64,000 nucleotides of DNA from Blepharisma stoltei. Taxonomy: Eukaryota > Ciliophora > Heterotrichea > Heterotrichida > Blepharismidae. The translations under genes were made by a program, and so were the position numbers. The stretch covers positions 62,001 to 126,000 of the forward strand of contig CAJZBQ010000014.1 in the NCBI GenBank assembly GCA_914767885.1, given 5' to 3'. This document shows, one piece after another, positions 25,348-36,663 of this stretch. Numbering within the stretch: position 1 is the first letter of the stretch; each line of letters opens with the position of its first letter. The notes beneath the pieces are model-generated. The model had not been told where the DNA came from, did no database searches, and saw nothing but the letters and a program-made list of their open reading frames with translations.

Positions 25348-26061
25348 ATGGAGGTATCAAGTTCACAAGTATTGCCTGGCTTCCCAGAATGCCAAAGCAG
25401 AGAATTTCTTGGGCTTTATTTATTCTACACCTTAGGAAAAATTATCGCTATTACAATCTTATTATCCCTGCTACCATCAGATTGTGGAAGCTTAGTTGAC
25501 TTATTCATGATTATATATGCGATTATTGAGGCTTATGAGTTCTTATTTTTATGTTCTTTACTTGCTAGGAAATGCTTGCATTTTCATGGCAGATTGTCAC
25601 CTTATTTCGTGAGGTCTGTGCAGCTTAGCTATGAATGGTAAAATTTATGCAGTTTCCGGTTTGTGATGGTGATCGCATTGTCGTCACAGCTTACAAGTAA
25701 TCCAGATTATTGGGATAAGCCGACTGGAATTCTGGCGACGGTCTTTATAAATATCGGATTTTTAAAAGTCCTCGCTGGGTTGGTCTATACGGCGATGTAT
25801 TTCAGACAATTAAGAACCCTTATGGCTGACCAAGCTCCACAAAGCTATACAGTAAAATTTATTTAGCTTACAAAAGAGCAGCTAGAAGTATACATAAAAC
25901 TACCACAAAGGGAAGGGTTATGCTCAATTTGCTTAGAAGATATTAGTCCTGATGCAAAGTGCATGGTGTTGCCATGTGATCACAATTTTCATGTAAAATG
26001 TTTAAAGGACTGGGTTGCAGTAAAAGGAGTGTGTCCTATGTGTAGGACGCGATTAATTTAA
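25348..26061 (+). CDS. membrane RING-H2 E3 ligase
   Basis: Multi-TM N-terminal half (LYLFYTLGKIIAITILLSL, FMIIYAIIEAYEFLFLCSLL, GILATVFINIGFLKVLAGLV) and a C-terminal RING-H2 finger: CSICLEDISPDAKCMVLPC, then HNFHVKCLKDWV and CPMC. All eight metal ligands are present. Likely a membrane-anchored ubiquitin ligase; target unknown. Two 15-nt introns, 25638-25652 and 25852-25866, each contain an in-frame stop whose removal gives YECFRFVMV and QSYTLTKEQLEVY. The spliced protein is about 227 aa. Confidence 0.9.
25638..25652 (+). other. 15-nt spliceosomal intron
   Basis: GTAAAATTTATGCAG, phase 2; removes an in-frame TAA of the RING gene. Confidence 0.92.
25852..25866 (+). other. 15-nt spliceosomal intron
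   Basis: GTAAAATTTATTTAG, phase 0; removes an in-frame TAG. Nearly identical to the first intron of this gene. Confidence 0.92.
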
Positions 26062-26451
26062 GAATTCGATTGAATTTTTATTGTCATAGTGCATGAGTTT
26101 ATATACGTTTCGAATTTTAAGTATTTTTTAAATCTATTTGCTTACCAAAATAAACGAATATAATAAAATGACTTGTTTGTTATTCTTTGTCTAAGCGTTT
26201 TAATGATATAGGTTTTCAGATTAGCCCATTTATTTGGAGAAAATTTTGAATATCTAAGCCCATTTTTGTACTTAACTGAAATACCATTTTAGTCATTTTA
26301 ATAAATATATATTCAGATTAGCCTCATCAATAATTTGTATAAATAGCCCTGCATTTCTATGATAGACTTATTTAATTATCTATTAAATATCTGTTTTTTT
26401 ATTCAAAAATAGATAATTTTAAAGTATCCCTAAATAAAATAATTTTTTATT
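26062..26451. other. 390-bp convergent 3' spacer
   Basis: AT-rich DNA between two convergent gene ends; nothing recognisable. Confidence 0.55.
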
Positions 26452-26931
26452 CTAATTAAGCCTTTTAGATTTACCTGGAGAGGATTCAGTATCATATTTA
26501 AATAGTTGATCTTCTTCATTCTTTGCAGGACTATCTTCTTCATTTTTTGTAGGGCTATCTGAATATATTGGTAAATCAGTCGAAAAACTCTTCCTATTTA
26601 AGTTCGCAATAAAAGTAGCTGTTTCTCCTTTCTGAGTAAAAATCACCTTATTTTCAATGCTGTTATCAGCTCCTGCATCTATAAGCAGAGAATAAATTAA
26701 TTCATTCTGCTGAACTGCTGCCAAATGCAGAGGAGTTTCCCCATGGAAATCTTGAGCATTTACATCAAAACCCTGCCTTAACAAAGATTCCACTGCTTCT
26801 TTTTGGCTGAGAAATACAGCCAAATGCAAATATGTTCAATTAAGCTGTATTAATTTTACATATTTTAAACGAGTTTGCTTATCAAGATTTGTATATTCGA
26901 AGCTAGAGTTGTCAGAAATAATGGCTTCCAT
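26452..26931 (-). CDS. ankyrin-repeat protein
   Basis: About 155 residues. ATG at 26931 (MEAIISDNSSFEYTNLDKQ). Ankyrin repeats HLAVFLSQKEAVESLLRQGF and GETPLHLAAVQQNELIYSLL, then an acidic, Ser-rich tail with a duplicated motif (SPTKNEED/SPAKNEED) ending GKSKRLN. A TGA Trp codon lies in LNWTYLH. A 15-base GTAAAATTAATACAG lies just upstream of that Trp; it looks like a canonical intron but has no stop and keeps the frame, so splicing there cannot be judged from sequence. Protein-binding role likely; partner unknown. Confidence 0.75.
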
Positions 26932-27112
26932 TACAGTTGAGGTCTAATTATGGAATACTCTTGCGTTTTTGCGATTTTTAGAGGAAAAGCAAGCACCCAT
27001 TTTCTTAGATGATAAAAATTATCGGAAATTTCAATAATTGTAGATAAAATCGGCTTATTTTTGAAATTTTGAGAAGTTTAAAGGTGTTTTATATGGGTTT
27101 AATAAAATTATA

Positions 27113-27500
27113 ATGGACAGCAGTTGGCTTGAAACAAAAGAAAAAATTTCTAACTATCTTGATGAAAAAATAGCACCTATAAAAGATGAACTTAACATTC
27201 AGCAAGAATTACTAGCGAAATTATTAATATACTTATTTACCAAGAATAGCCCACTAAGGAGCATTTTTTGGTTGGCCGGACAATAGCTGGCTTGCCAAAT
27301 TCGCTGGCATGCCATATTTTCTGGCTAACCAAATTTAAGAATGGCGAACCAAAAACTGCTCCTTAGTGGGCTATTCTTGGCAAACAGGTATAGTTATTCA
27401 AGAGTCTTGTACTGGAGAGTTTATTGATAAGAGGGAAACTGCTCCAAATTCAGTATCTCCAAATAAAAGCCCAAAATTGAACTTTAAGAAAAATAAATAG
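27113..27500 (+). CDS. small unknown protein split by a palindromic IES
   Basis: After removal of 163 bp (27230-27392) a 74-residue ORF results: MDSSWLETKEKISNYLDEKI at the N terminus, an amphipathic helix QQELLAKLLIVIQES, then a polar tail ending SPKLNFKKNK. Reading through the insert hits stops. The protein has no recognised family. The frame restoration and absence of stops support a real gene. Confidence 0.6.
27230..27392. other. palindromic TA-bounded insert (IES), 163 bp
   Basis: TIRs of about 45 bp containing CCAAGAATAGCCCACTAAGG and its inverse, outer ends TACTTATTT / TATACCTG, inner second palindrome (TGGTTGGCC...). Excision gives LLIVIQESCTGEF. Confidence 0.87.
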
Positions 27501-27906
27501 CTTATTAATTAATTTATAATTTGATATTATTTTCTTTCGAAACCGAGCAATATAGTAAGGAAAATTAATAGCAAAATTGCAATAAATGCTTAAAATAAAG
27601 CTAGATTTATAATTTAACTTGATTGAATCTAAGATTTTACAATTACAATCAAAAATAGCGTGATAACTAATATTTGGATAAATTGCAAAAATTATTGTTT
27701 TCATAATGGTTATTTACATTATGGAATGATCTGGCGATTTTGGAAATGATGTCTCACTTGCATATAAAACTTTTTAGCTTTATGCTTTTCTTTTTATTGC
27801 CTATAGGATTTATTTTATATAAGAAATAGACTTATATACTACTAAAAGCATTTGAAATTGAGCTAGAAGAACTAATTCTTTTAATTCAAGTAATTTTTAA
27901 TAAAAG
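27501..27906. other. 406-bp intergenic stretch
   Basis: AT-rich; only a low-complexity minus-strand ORF, judged spurious. Contains the promoter of the giant helical-protein gene. Confidence 0.5.
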
Positions 27907-30900
27907 ATGGACGAAGAGCGTTATCTAAAAGACGAAGAAGAATTAGGCTACCTTATAAGTAGGATCCGTGACTTATACAACCTCTATAAAGATTTTAAAT
28001 TCAGATACAAAGAATTTACTCAATTTTCAGAAAAGGCGCCAGAACATATTTTCTTGAAAGATCCAGACATTCAAAGAAAATTTCGTGATGAATTTATTGA
28101 AAAATTATCTGAAATCCCTTCTCCGCCTCCTATACCTTTATATCCAGACACTCTTCTTTCAGAATTTTTATCATTAAAATCTGGCCCTCGTGCTGATAAT
28201 TTTATCAAAATATTGAGTGAATTTTATTACAATCAATCTACTTATATAAAGCACTACAAGCTGAAATTTCTATTAAACTGGGCACACATCTATCATATTA
28301 ACATTAACATTAGATTAATAGCGCTTAACGTCCCTTACGGAGTTGACCGTTCCCAGGTCTATCGCTTACCTTTCGGCACATTGGGCCCACTAGCCGCTGG
28401 GCCGACCAGCTTTGTTGTGCCAGCGTGCGTCTAGGGGCAAACGTTGCCGGCTTCGACAGCTACTTGCTTGAGTACATGGATTGCCTTTCCGAAAATCCAT
28501 AAAAAAATGGATTTTCTGGTCGGCTCTCGGCAAAAAGGAAAAACACGTAGTCTGGGACCTAACGCCCAGTTTCACGCTAGGGAGTTGCCCGATTAGTCCT
28601 AACGGACTTGGCTGAGCTTCCCCTTTCCAACTTCCGTGCCTCCTTCCCCACGAGGAAAAACCATCCCTGAAAGTAGACTTGGGCTAGGCTCTGTGCACAA
28701 CCAGAATTGCTTATAGAAATTGTCCGAGGATGGTGCAAAATAGCGCAATCCTCGGGCAATTTCTATATCTAGCATTGCTGTCCATTTCTGAAATGTAAAA
28801 CCTTGCCGGATATAATTAAAATATGAGTCGAGGCTGCACGGCCGAGAGGCCATGCCCAGACGAATCCGCCATATTTTAATTACGGGCACATCTATCACAA
28901 TTTGTGCGAGTTGACCATCTAAACCAGCACGTAAACCAGAGAATAGTAAAATTAACTGATCTCCTAAAGCTTTATAATAAGCGTTATTCTTTATTAACAA
29001 GCGAAGATGAAGCAGCAATTACAGAAGCCATCGAAAGCCCTTCAATTTTTGACAGCTATATCAGAGACTACATAAATATAAAATCCAACCTCTTAAACAC
29101 CCACAAAAGTATCGACAGATTTCTTCAGAGACTGAAATGGCTTTCAGTATCTCATAGGTCAGAAATATGAAAAAGGTCTAATGAAATTTTATATGAGCTT
29201 AAACAACGGTCTATAGAAAGAATGAAATTAATCACAGGAAGGGAGGACATCGGGGAGTATAAGCTTGTGGTAAATCTTATGACGAATATTAATTTGAGGA
29301 ATTTAAGAAAACAAAGAGAAATCATGAAAAGGGCCAAAGCTATCCATTCAACTTTTGCTGAAGAACATTTGAACTTAAACGAGCAACTTCTGAATTCTCA
29401 TGTTGATGAAATTGATGGCCCACCTGTCTTTATTTTAAGTAAAAAGCAGCTAGCAAAAATTCTGTATTCAATTCAAAAAGAATTCGCCTTAATTTCTAAT
29501 ATTGAAGAAGACAATGGGAGTTCTTTATTTTACCAAATATCGAATTTATTTCCTATTATTTTTCAAAATCAATCAAAAAGACTTGACTGAATCCCAGCAG
29601 AAAAATTTGAAAAAGACCAGTTAGATATAAACAGACTTTCTAATGTAAACGCTTCAAAAGCATTCAGATCTGTTCGCAGAAATTCTCTATATGTCCCGAT
29701 CTCTTATCAGACCTTAGGAAATAGGCCAGTAAGAACCATTTATATAAAAAATGCTGATTGGCCTAAAAATTCAAGAATAACCCCTGCAATCCCTGCCTGG
29801 CAGAAAAAGCAGTCAGCTCAGCTAAAAAGTTTCTTAAAAATTGATAATTTGTTAAGCAGCTCTTTTTTGATATTAGAAGTGCAAGACCAATCAGTCGTCA
29901 CCAAAATTGTTGAAGAGTTTTCTCACACCTATGTAGACCGTGCAAGTAAACGAGGAGTCTTGCTGAGTGAACTTGGGCTTTCTAATGAGGATTTACTAAA
30001 ACGATATTTTGCATCCTTAATAAATGATGCTAATATTGATATAAGCAGCACTCAAGAGCCAGAAGAGCCATTAGACCTGCCAATTCACAATATAAAAAGC
30101 TTATTTTTATTGAGACTTTTGAAATCAAGGTTCCAAAAACAGTCAATTTTAAATATTTTAAATGCCATGAAGTCCATTGAAAGAAGGATTTTTTTTGATA
30201 TGCAAGATTTAATGCAGGGCCAAAACACAAAATTAATAGAAAATGTCAATAAATATGTAGAAGAAGAAAATATCACCCATTATTGGCCTGATAAATGTGC
30301 AGAATTATATGGGAGAAAAAACAACATTGAAACTTTAGAAGGAGAAATTTATGTCCAAGACGAGTTTGGGTATAATATTTTATATAAAGAAGCAGTAGAC
30401 GATTTTAATGAGCTACTAGAAGAACTAAAAAAATTAGGGAGCTTTTATATTGATAAATTTGAACTGTGAAGCGAAGAACAAGGAGAGTGTTTTCCAGTTA
30501 TAGATAGAGACTTAATGCTAGGAGAAATGCTTGATGAAGAGCTGAAATTCCAAGAAGAAAAATTAAAATTGATATTTTTATACTTTTTTTATTAAAAAAT
30601 AAAATTTCTGTTATAAAAAGCTAGAAAAAAATAATTAGCTGTAAAAAAGGATATATAACGAATTATATGATCATGCCATAGACGCAGGAATGCAAGGGAC
30701 CATTGCAAAGCAAATTTTAAATTTAATTGCAATGAGGCCAAGATATTTTCTTAATGGGTCGTATTTCACACAAAGCTATTGGGCACACATAAACTCACTT
30801 CAGCAGCATTTTCAGACTATTAATATAATTTTAGAAAATTCAAGATCCGCACTTCATGTCCCAGAAGTTTTCGAATCTTCAGGGAATGCTAGAGAAATTG

Positions 30901-33900
30901 AGATTTTTGAAGAAATTTCTTGGATACACAAGGCATGGCCACTTCTCCAGCAATGCATTGATGAGCTTTCTTTAATCCACCAGATAGAAACGCCTTTATT
31001 TTCAAGTGCCCTTGAACAAGCGGTATGGGAATTTTCGCAGCATGACTGACGGTATTCTCAATTTTCAGGCCGTGGGCATTTTCCTGAAGAAATTTTGATT
31101 GACCGTGGAGAACTTGTGACATCAATTATTTCTGAGCTTGAAAGAGAAGTCAAGGTTAAAAATTGGAGGATGCTGCCCAAATTAAGTTTATTAGCTGATG
31201 GTAGGAAAGGCCCTGTTGATAGTAATATACCAAGTCTTCAACAGTTATATGCGAATTCTTTAGAGATCTGAAAATTTCGATCAGTTTTAGAAAAGACCCT
31301 TGAGGAAAGAGCTATTTTAGAAGAAATTTATATTTTACCAATTTATTTGCCTATATATTTAAATTTGATATACTTTTTTTTACCAAAATATAAGAAATTA
31401 GCCTTAAGGGTGCTAGGAGAATTTCAATAAAAAGAGGATATATAGCACAATTCAAAAAAATGGGCAAAGAGATCACTGAAGCTCCTCCTGCAAATTGAGA
31501 TGTTGGGTTTTACTTAACCTCAAGAGTCGACGAAGGCCCAGGCTCAAGGATAGACTTTTCTCTTTCCGCTTTTGAAATAGATCCAAGCTTAAGATCAAAT
31601 TTGCATTTCGGGAACGTCCACGCTATAAAAACTTTATTTCTGACCTGTGGACTAGAAGAAATAAGAACAGTAGCTTTATATGAAATAATGAATAAGCATT
31701 TATTAACAATCGCTATACAAACAAATCAAGCTGCAATTGAAGACTCAGAAAAACAAATTTGTGATATTGAGCTTGCAAGAGATTTAGCTTATGTCCCAAA
31801 ATTATCAAAAGTAAAGTGAAATAATATGTTTGGAAGAAAAGGAGAAGGACTAATTCCTGATAAAATTGAAAGAGAAGTCAAAAGGCTCCAAATAAAAATG
31901 TTAAGTGAAGCAAGTATGTTTGGCTTTGATATTAAACATAAAAAACTGAACCACAGAGAAAATCTTGAAAATAATTATAAAAGAATTGCAGAAAAATATA
32001 AAACTATTTTTGAAGAAGAAAATTTGCATCTTGTATTGAGATATACAAGATGCTTGTGTGTTCAGGCTTACTGCAATGAGGTGTTAAGAGAAGCATATCA
32101 TGACTCAATTAAGCTGCAAGTCATTAAGGTTTTAAGCGAATATTGTCTACTTTTGAAATTGGTACCAGAAGACTTGTACAATGCATTTGTAGAGGAAAAT
32201 CCAAAACCAAACCAATTAATAGATGAAGAAGGGAAAATTGTGAATATTTTATATATACCAACAATTGAAGATATTTTAGCATTACCAAGCTTTACAAATA
32301 ATGAAAAATCAAGCTGGGCAGATTGGGATCCTTATTTAATAGCAGAAACCCCAGAAATTTACCATAAAAAACTCAAAAATCTTTTATTGAAAAATTCGAT
32401 TTCCCATGATTTCAACTATGGGTCATTAAAAATTTCTAATGACTGGCATTTTAATTCTTCAGTGAAAAATTATTTAGAATTATTGATCACTATGAGCAGG
32501 ATTTTTGGAATTTTATTATTTTCAAACAGCATGGAGCTACCAGGAAAAGATATCACTAATATGGTAGATTTATTATTGTATAAAAATAAATATTGAAAAA
32601 TAATTCAAGAAAATGAAGAAACAGACCCCAGAGCATTAGCAGTTTTTAGAATGCTAAAAGAAAGCAGTCCTCAGTTAGTTTTGTATAATATTTTTAAAAA
32701 AATCATAGATTTTCTTAAAGGAATGCAGAGCGAAATGCAGACTTTAAATAAAATAGATCAATGCAAATACCTTATTTTTGAAGTAAAAAGAATTTTTCAA
32801 TGCATGGCAATTTCTATATTTGAATGCTGAAATTGATGCTTACTCCCCCCCCCCCTCCGTGAGCGAACAAAACCATTAGAAAAATCGCCATTTTTTGACC
32901 AAAAACCCACCCTCCGTGAGTGAACAAAAATTTTTTTTTAATAGAAAAAATTTTAATGGAAAAAAAATTTGATATATAAGTGATAATTAGTATAATGAAA
33001 TCTAGAGCTAATTCTGTTTAATTTTAAACAAATTGCGTTTTAAAACATAAATTTTGCAAATTAAATTAATATTTGCTTCCCAATTTTTGCAAATTAGGAT
33101 TTTTTTAAATTTCGAAAAAAATATTTTTTTATAAAATTTATATATAAAATTTTTTAAAAAAAAAAAAAATTAAACCCCCCTCCGTGAGCGAACAAAAATT
33201 TTTTTGTTCGCTCACGGAGGGGGGGGGGGGGGAGTTAGAAAATCATAATGAAAGTGATGGCAAAGAAGTATTAGAAAATATTTGTGAAAATTTCAGGCTA
33301 ACACGTAACAATTTTATTCACGGGTTAAAAAACTCGATAAACGCTAAGTCATCAGAAAGCTTTCTAATAAATTTAGGCGAAAATTTAGTATTTTCTGATA
33401 ACCAAAACTATCTAAGCCTAGGACTTGTAGCAAGTTCATCTGTGCTCAAATTATCGTCAACTTTTGTAGACTGCTCTATAGAATGCAGAAATTATTTTTT
33501 TAAAAAATTCATTATGATAGAAAAAGACAGCAGAAAAATGATTTTTAATAAAAATAAATCTGACACAGAATCAGTGGCAACTCTTGAAGAGGAACTTGAA
33601 GCTTGGAAATTGAAATTATCATGGCTTTCATATAAATTCGAAATCGATATCCCTTCTAGCTCTCAAGACTATTTGTCATTAATAAAGGAATATTATGACA
33701 CAATAAAGACAAAGGCTTCTTTTCTTATCCAAAAACAAAAATCCCCAGAAAATTTGTTCTTGAAATTATTTTTTCAGATTTCCTTGTGTAAAGAGTCTAT
33801 AAATCTACTTCAATCTCAATTAATAAGCCTTATAGATACCACAGGCTTAGATATGGGCATAACAGGAAAATCTGAGTTTGCTTGTAATTTTGATAAAAAT

Positions 33901-34965
33901 ACCCATATAAAGGACCTCCGCCCTGGGGATATTCATAATTTTATAAATACAATAAGAAACAGAGGAACTGCAATAGAAGCCCCAACATCAGGTAAATCCT
34001 TTACTTTTGCTTTGTCTGACTTAAATTATTTAACTAAAATGCTTGCTAGCCGCATAATAAAATACGCAGAAACTGAGGTAAGAATCAAAGAAGAAGCCAA
34101 TCAAATAAAATCTCAGCTATTTGATTTCCAGCTAAAAGCCTTATCCAAAGAAGAAAAATCGGTAAAAAAAAGTTTGGAATTATTTAAATCAAATTTTGAA
34201 GGGCTTTGCAATTCAAATATATCAACAAGAGGCATTCATTCATTAGATTATATACAGAAGTTCCCAGCCAGCCCACTAATGGCTTTTCACGTCTCTAATA
34301 CGCACTACTCCCTTGCTTACTAGCCTGATTACACAGACTAAGGCTTGTGCTGCTTTCTCTGGATAAGGGCCTGCACTTGCTATCTGCAGGTAAAGATGTT
34401 GGGTCACCATGCAGTACGACGACAGGGCTACCTGCTTCGAAAATTCAAAAAGAGAATTATCTGGCCAGGCTATCGACCGAGGTGAAACTTGTAGCCTAGG
34501 GAGCAACTCCCGGTATCGCGATAGGAAAATGCCGGATTGACCAAGAAAGCCTTCTGACCTTGCTGGGTTATACCTTTCCAACTTCAAGTTCCATCCTCCC
34601 TTGGGGGTAAAACCTTGCCCTAGATGTGAGCCTGTGCTCGGGGCGCCCGACATTGCGCTCCACCAGACCAAGTAAAACCCAGCCGGACACACTTACCGAG
34701 CGCTGTTCCCTCTTTCACAAGGTCCCAGACTCCCGTCTTGTTACAGGTGTTAGAGAGCAGGTTTGATTCTCCAGGCCATTTTTATGAATATATATCAATA
34801 AGAGGTAATAAATTGATTTATACATTAGATTCAGCATTTAGAGAATTAAATGAGATTAAGTCCAATATGAAGCATTTGTATAAGCAAACTGATGAATTTA
34901 TATATAAAGATTTTAAAGAAGAATTACAAGAAAAAGGTATATTTAGTATGAAAAAATATGCATAA
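27907..34965 (+). CDS. giant helical protein of unknown family
   Basis: Five inserts removed (28280-28897, 30575-30653, 31371-31444, 32843-33237, 34217-34805), the gene encodes about 1,780 residues, almost all helical, with no TM segment or enzyme motif. Landmarks: MDEERYLKDEEELGYLISRI, RPVRTIYIKNADWPKNSRI, YWPDKCAELYGRKNNIETL, VDEGPGSRIDFSLSAFEIDP, CRECI-free C terminus ending EELQEKGIFSMKKYA. TGA codes Trp at SEIWKRS, RLDWIPAE, FELWSEEQ, SQHDWRYS, PANWDVGF, VKWNNMF, NKYWKII and ECWNWCL. Size, helical character and lack of catalytic motifs suggest a cytoskeletal or ciliary structural protein; this is inference only. It ends 58 bp before the next gene. Confidence 0.8.
28714..28767. other. hairpin insert nested in the SINE-like element
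   Basis: 20-bp arms TATAGAAATTGTCCGAGGAT and its near-perfect inverse, ending TA, around a 16-bp loop. TA-bounded like the exon inserts. Confidence 0.75.
28813..28880. other. hairpin insert nested in the SINE-like element
   Basis: Arms TAATTAAAATATG / CATATTTTAATTA, about 70 bp, GC-rich centre with GGCCGAGAGGCC palindrome, TA at both ends. Confidence 0.72.
30575..30653. other. short TA-bounded insert (IES)
   Basis: 79 bp; coding-strand segment TATACTTTTTTTATT ... AAAAAAGGATATA. Excision gives EEKLKLIYNELYDHAIDAG. Shares end sequences with the insert at 31371. Confidence 0.8.
31371..31444. other. short TA-bounded insert (IES)
   Basis: 74 bp, TACTTTTTTTTACC ... AAAGAGGATATATA; excision gives YLNLIAQFKKMGKEITEAPP. 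Both this and the 30.6-kb insert sit after TTGATA and end GGATATATA, so they are probably related copies. Confidence 0.8.
32843..33237. mobile_element. full-length CTCCGTGAGCGAAC MITE, 395 bp
   Basis: Best-preserved copy. TA, then CTCCCCCCCCCCTCCGTGAG; a second inner copy (CACCCTCCGTGAGTGAAC) at 32909; interior GATATATAAGTGATAATTAG; a terminal hairpin CCCCTCCGTGAGCGAAC / GTTCGCTCACGGAGGGG; GGAGTTA. Excision gives FECWNWCLENHNESDGKEV. Confidence 0.93.
34217..34805 (-). mobile_element. SINE-like insert, 16-bp target duplication
   Basis: ATATATCAACAAGAGG (34217-34232) and ATATATCAATAAGAGG (34790-34805); one mismatch. Removing 573 bp gives LCNSNISIRGNKLIYTLDSAF. AT tail (CATTCATTCATTAGATTATA) at left, hence minus orientation. 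The body shares blocks with the 28.3-kb and 0.6-kb inserts (CCTTTCCAACTTC, GGGAGCAACTCCC region, an imperfect GAAAAT..ATTTTC hairpin) but is more diverged. Confidence 0.82.
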
Positions 34966-35023
34966 TAGTATTTGATAGTATACCCTAATTTTATATAAAC
35001 AAAAAATAAATCATTAAAAGTTT

Positions 35024-36028
35024 ATGGATTTCCGGCCAAGAAAGAATAGAAAAATTCATGATTTAAAAGAAAACCATAGAGACTATTATAACGAAATGGC
35101 TCAAACCTTAAAAACAAATTTGACTGATAAAAAAGAAGAAGCCCTATTAGAAGTCAAATCTGGAACCTCTGAATACAAAGCATTCGAGCTACAAAAATTT
35201 ATTCTCGATGATAAAAATGATACAGAAAATAAAGAAAAAACTGAACTAAGCCGTCTGCAAGACAATATCATAAAAATCCGTATCATGAATAAATGGATTT
35301 TACACAGAATAAAAGAACGCAAAGAAAAACAAATAAATGAGCTTAAAGAAACCCTCCAATCTAATCAATACTTATGGGAGCAAATAAATGAATCTGAACG
35401 ACGAGAAGCTTTATTAAAACAAGAGCTTTCTTTAACCCAACAAAATCTTGCCACAGGAGAAAAGCTAGCAGACTATTTGCAAGGACAAATAGAAGACATG
35501 AATAATCAAAGGCTAAGGCTACAGCAATTTAAAACCACAAAAGGAAGAAGAATAATTGAGCTAGAAGCCAAAGTGAAAAAACAAAATTCAGCAGATAGGG
35601 CCGAAAACCAAACTTTTTTACGTGGACTTTATATCCAAGACAAACTATTAAAAAAAAATTTTAATAATGAAGCTGAAGGTGCGTTGGAATATATAGAAAA
35701 ATCTCATGAATATTCAGCAAAAATAAAAAATTTAGAGGAAAAAATTAAAAGGGAAAGGCAATTGAAATTGGATGGGTTTAATGAGGTTGTTATGCTGAGA
35801 GATGATATGAATAAAATTGGAGGAAAAGATAGGGAAGCATTGTGGAAATATAGATATCAAGAATTGCTAGCGGAGTCTGAGAAATTAAAAGAACAAAATG
35901 CACAGCTGAATATTCATTTGGTTACTCATGGAGGAAATCAGGTTGAAGTTGTGGATTTAAATAGAACAGTTCAGAATTTGCCAAAAATTGAACCTAAAAA
36001 TAGGAGGTTGAATACTACTTTGATATAA
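35024..36028 (+). CDS. coiled-coil protein
   Basis: 334 residues, uninterrupted. Basic N terminus (MDFRPRKNRKIHDL), then heptad-rich helix over about residues 20-300 (e.g. RREALLKQELSLTQQNLATG, KIKNLEEKIKRERQLKL), ending in a basic tail. No enzyme motif. Likely structural (cytoskeletal or ciliary); family not recognised. It starts 58 bp after the preceding gene in the same direction; no in-frame join between the two was found, so they are treated as separate genes. Confidence 0.8.
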   Translation: MDFRPRKNRKIHDLKENHRDYYNEMAQTLKTNLTDKKEEALLEVKSGTSEYKAFELQKFILDDKNDTENKEKTELSRLQDNIIKIRIMNKWILHRIKERKEKQINELKETLQSNQYLWEQINESERREALLKQELSLTQQNLATGEKLADYLQGQIEDMNNQRLRLQQFKTTKGRRIIELEAKVKKQNSADRAENQTFLRGLYIQDKLLKKNFNNEAEGALEYIEKSHEYSAKIKNLEEKIKRERQLKLDGFNEVVMLRDDMNKIGGKDREALWKYRYQELLAESEKLKEQNAQLNIHLVTHGGNQVEVVDLNRTVQNLPKIEPKNRRLNTTLI

Positions 36029-36663
36029 AATATATCTATATTTTAATTTATTGAAATAAAATAATAAAAATAAGAAAGTTTTAAAAAATCGGAAATTTTG
36101 ACTATAGATAGATGGAGTGTTATTATAGAATGAACTCAAAGCTATCTTTTAGTTAATTAACCACTATAGTGAGCTCAATAAAAGCATCCCTAAGAAAAAT
36201 ATTGCTAATAGAAGTAATCTTTATAAATAAGTTCTTCTATTCTACTTTACTACTAAATTAAGTGGCTAGCTATTCTTCTTATAATGCTAAAATATACAGG
36301 CTCAATTAAAAACAAAAATTTTTGAATGATTAGGTTTAGGATAAGTTTAATTGCATTTTAATGAAAAAAAATACCAACAATTATAAGCTTTATTTAAGAT
36401 ACCTCATAAAATAATATTTGCAGAATTCCATTTGATTATTTTCTAGCAAATTTCTTTACCTGCGTTATATATATTTTTTTAAATTTCAATTAAAGCATAA
36501 TTAATGAAAACTTTTAGATATTTTTCTGCATTTTTTTAATTTTATATTCAACATTATTATTCTTCTTAAATTTATAAAAAAACCTCGGATTACTCATCAA
36601 ATCTATTGTAAAACGGCTTTAATTTCCATTTTTTCAAGGATAAATCATAAAATATCATATTTT
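36029..36663. other. 635-bp intergenic stretch
   Basis: Very AT-rich; no ORF, repeat or RNA gene recognised. Contains the promoter of the first lectin-like gene. Confidence 0.5.

Larger units (their letters stand above)
28280..28897 (-). mobile_element. SINE-like insert with two nested IESs
   Basis: GGGCACACATCTATCA (28280-28295) and GGGCACATCTATCA (28884-28897) flank it; removing 602 bp gives LLNWAHLSQFVRVDHLNQHV. Minus orientation: the AT tail (CATTAACATTAACATTAGAT) is on the left. About 300 bp are near-identical to the insert at 615-991 (shared GTTTCACGCTAGGGAGTTGC). This copy continues further at the 5' side, where two hairpin inserts (28714-28767, 28813-28880) are embedded. Confidence 0.85.

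Noticed and set aside
27450-27704. 84-residue minus-strand ORF
   Set aside because: Overlaps the end of a better-supported small gene, low-complexity Ile/Asn/Tyr composition typical of AT-rich chance ORFs.
34741-34775. GCAGGTTTGATTCTCC as a tRNA T-arm / B box
   Set aside because: No matching acceptor, anticodon or D arm could be folded around it; left as part of the SINE-like element.
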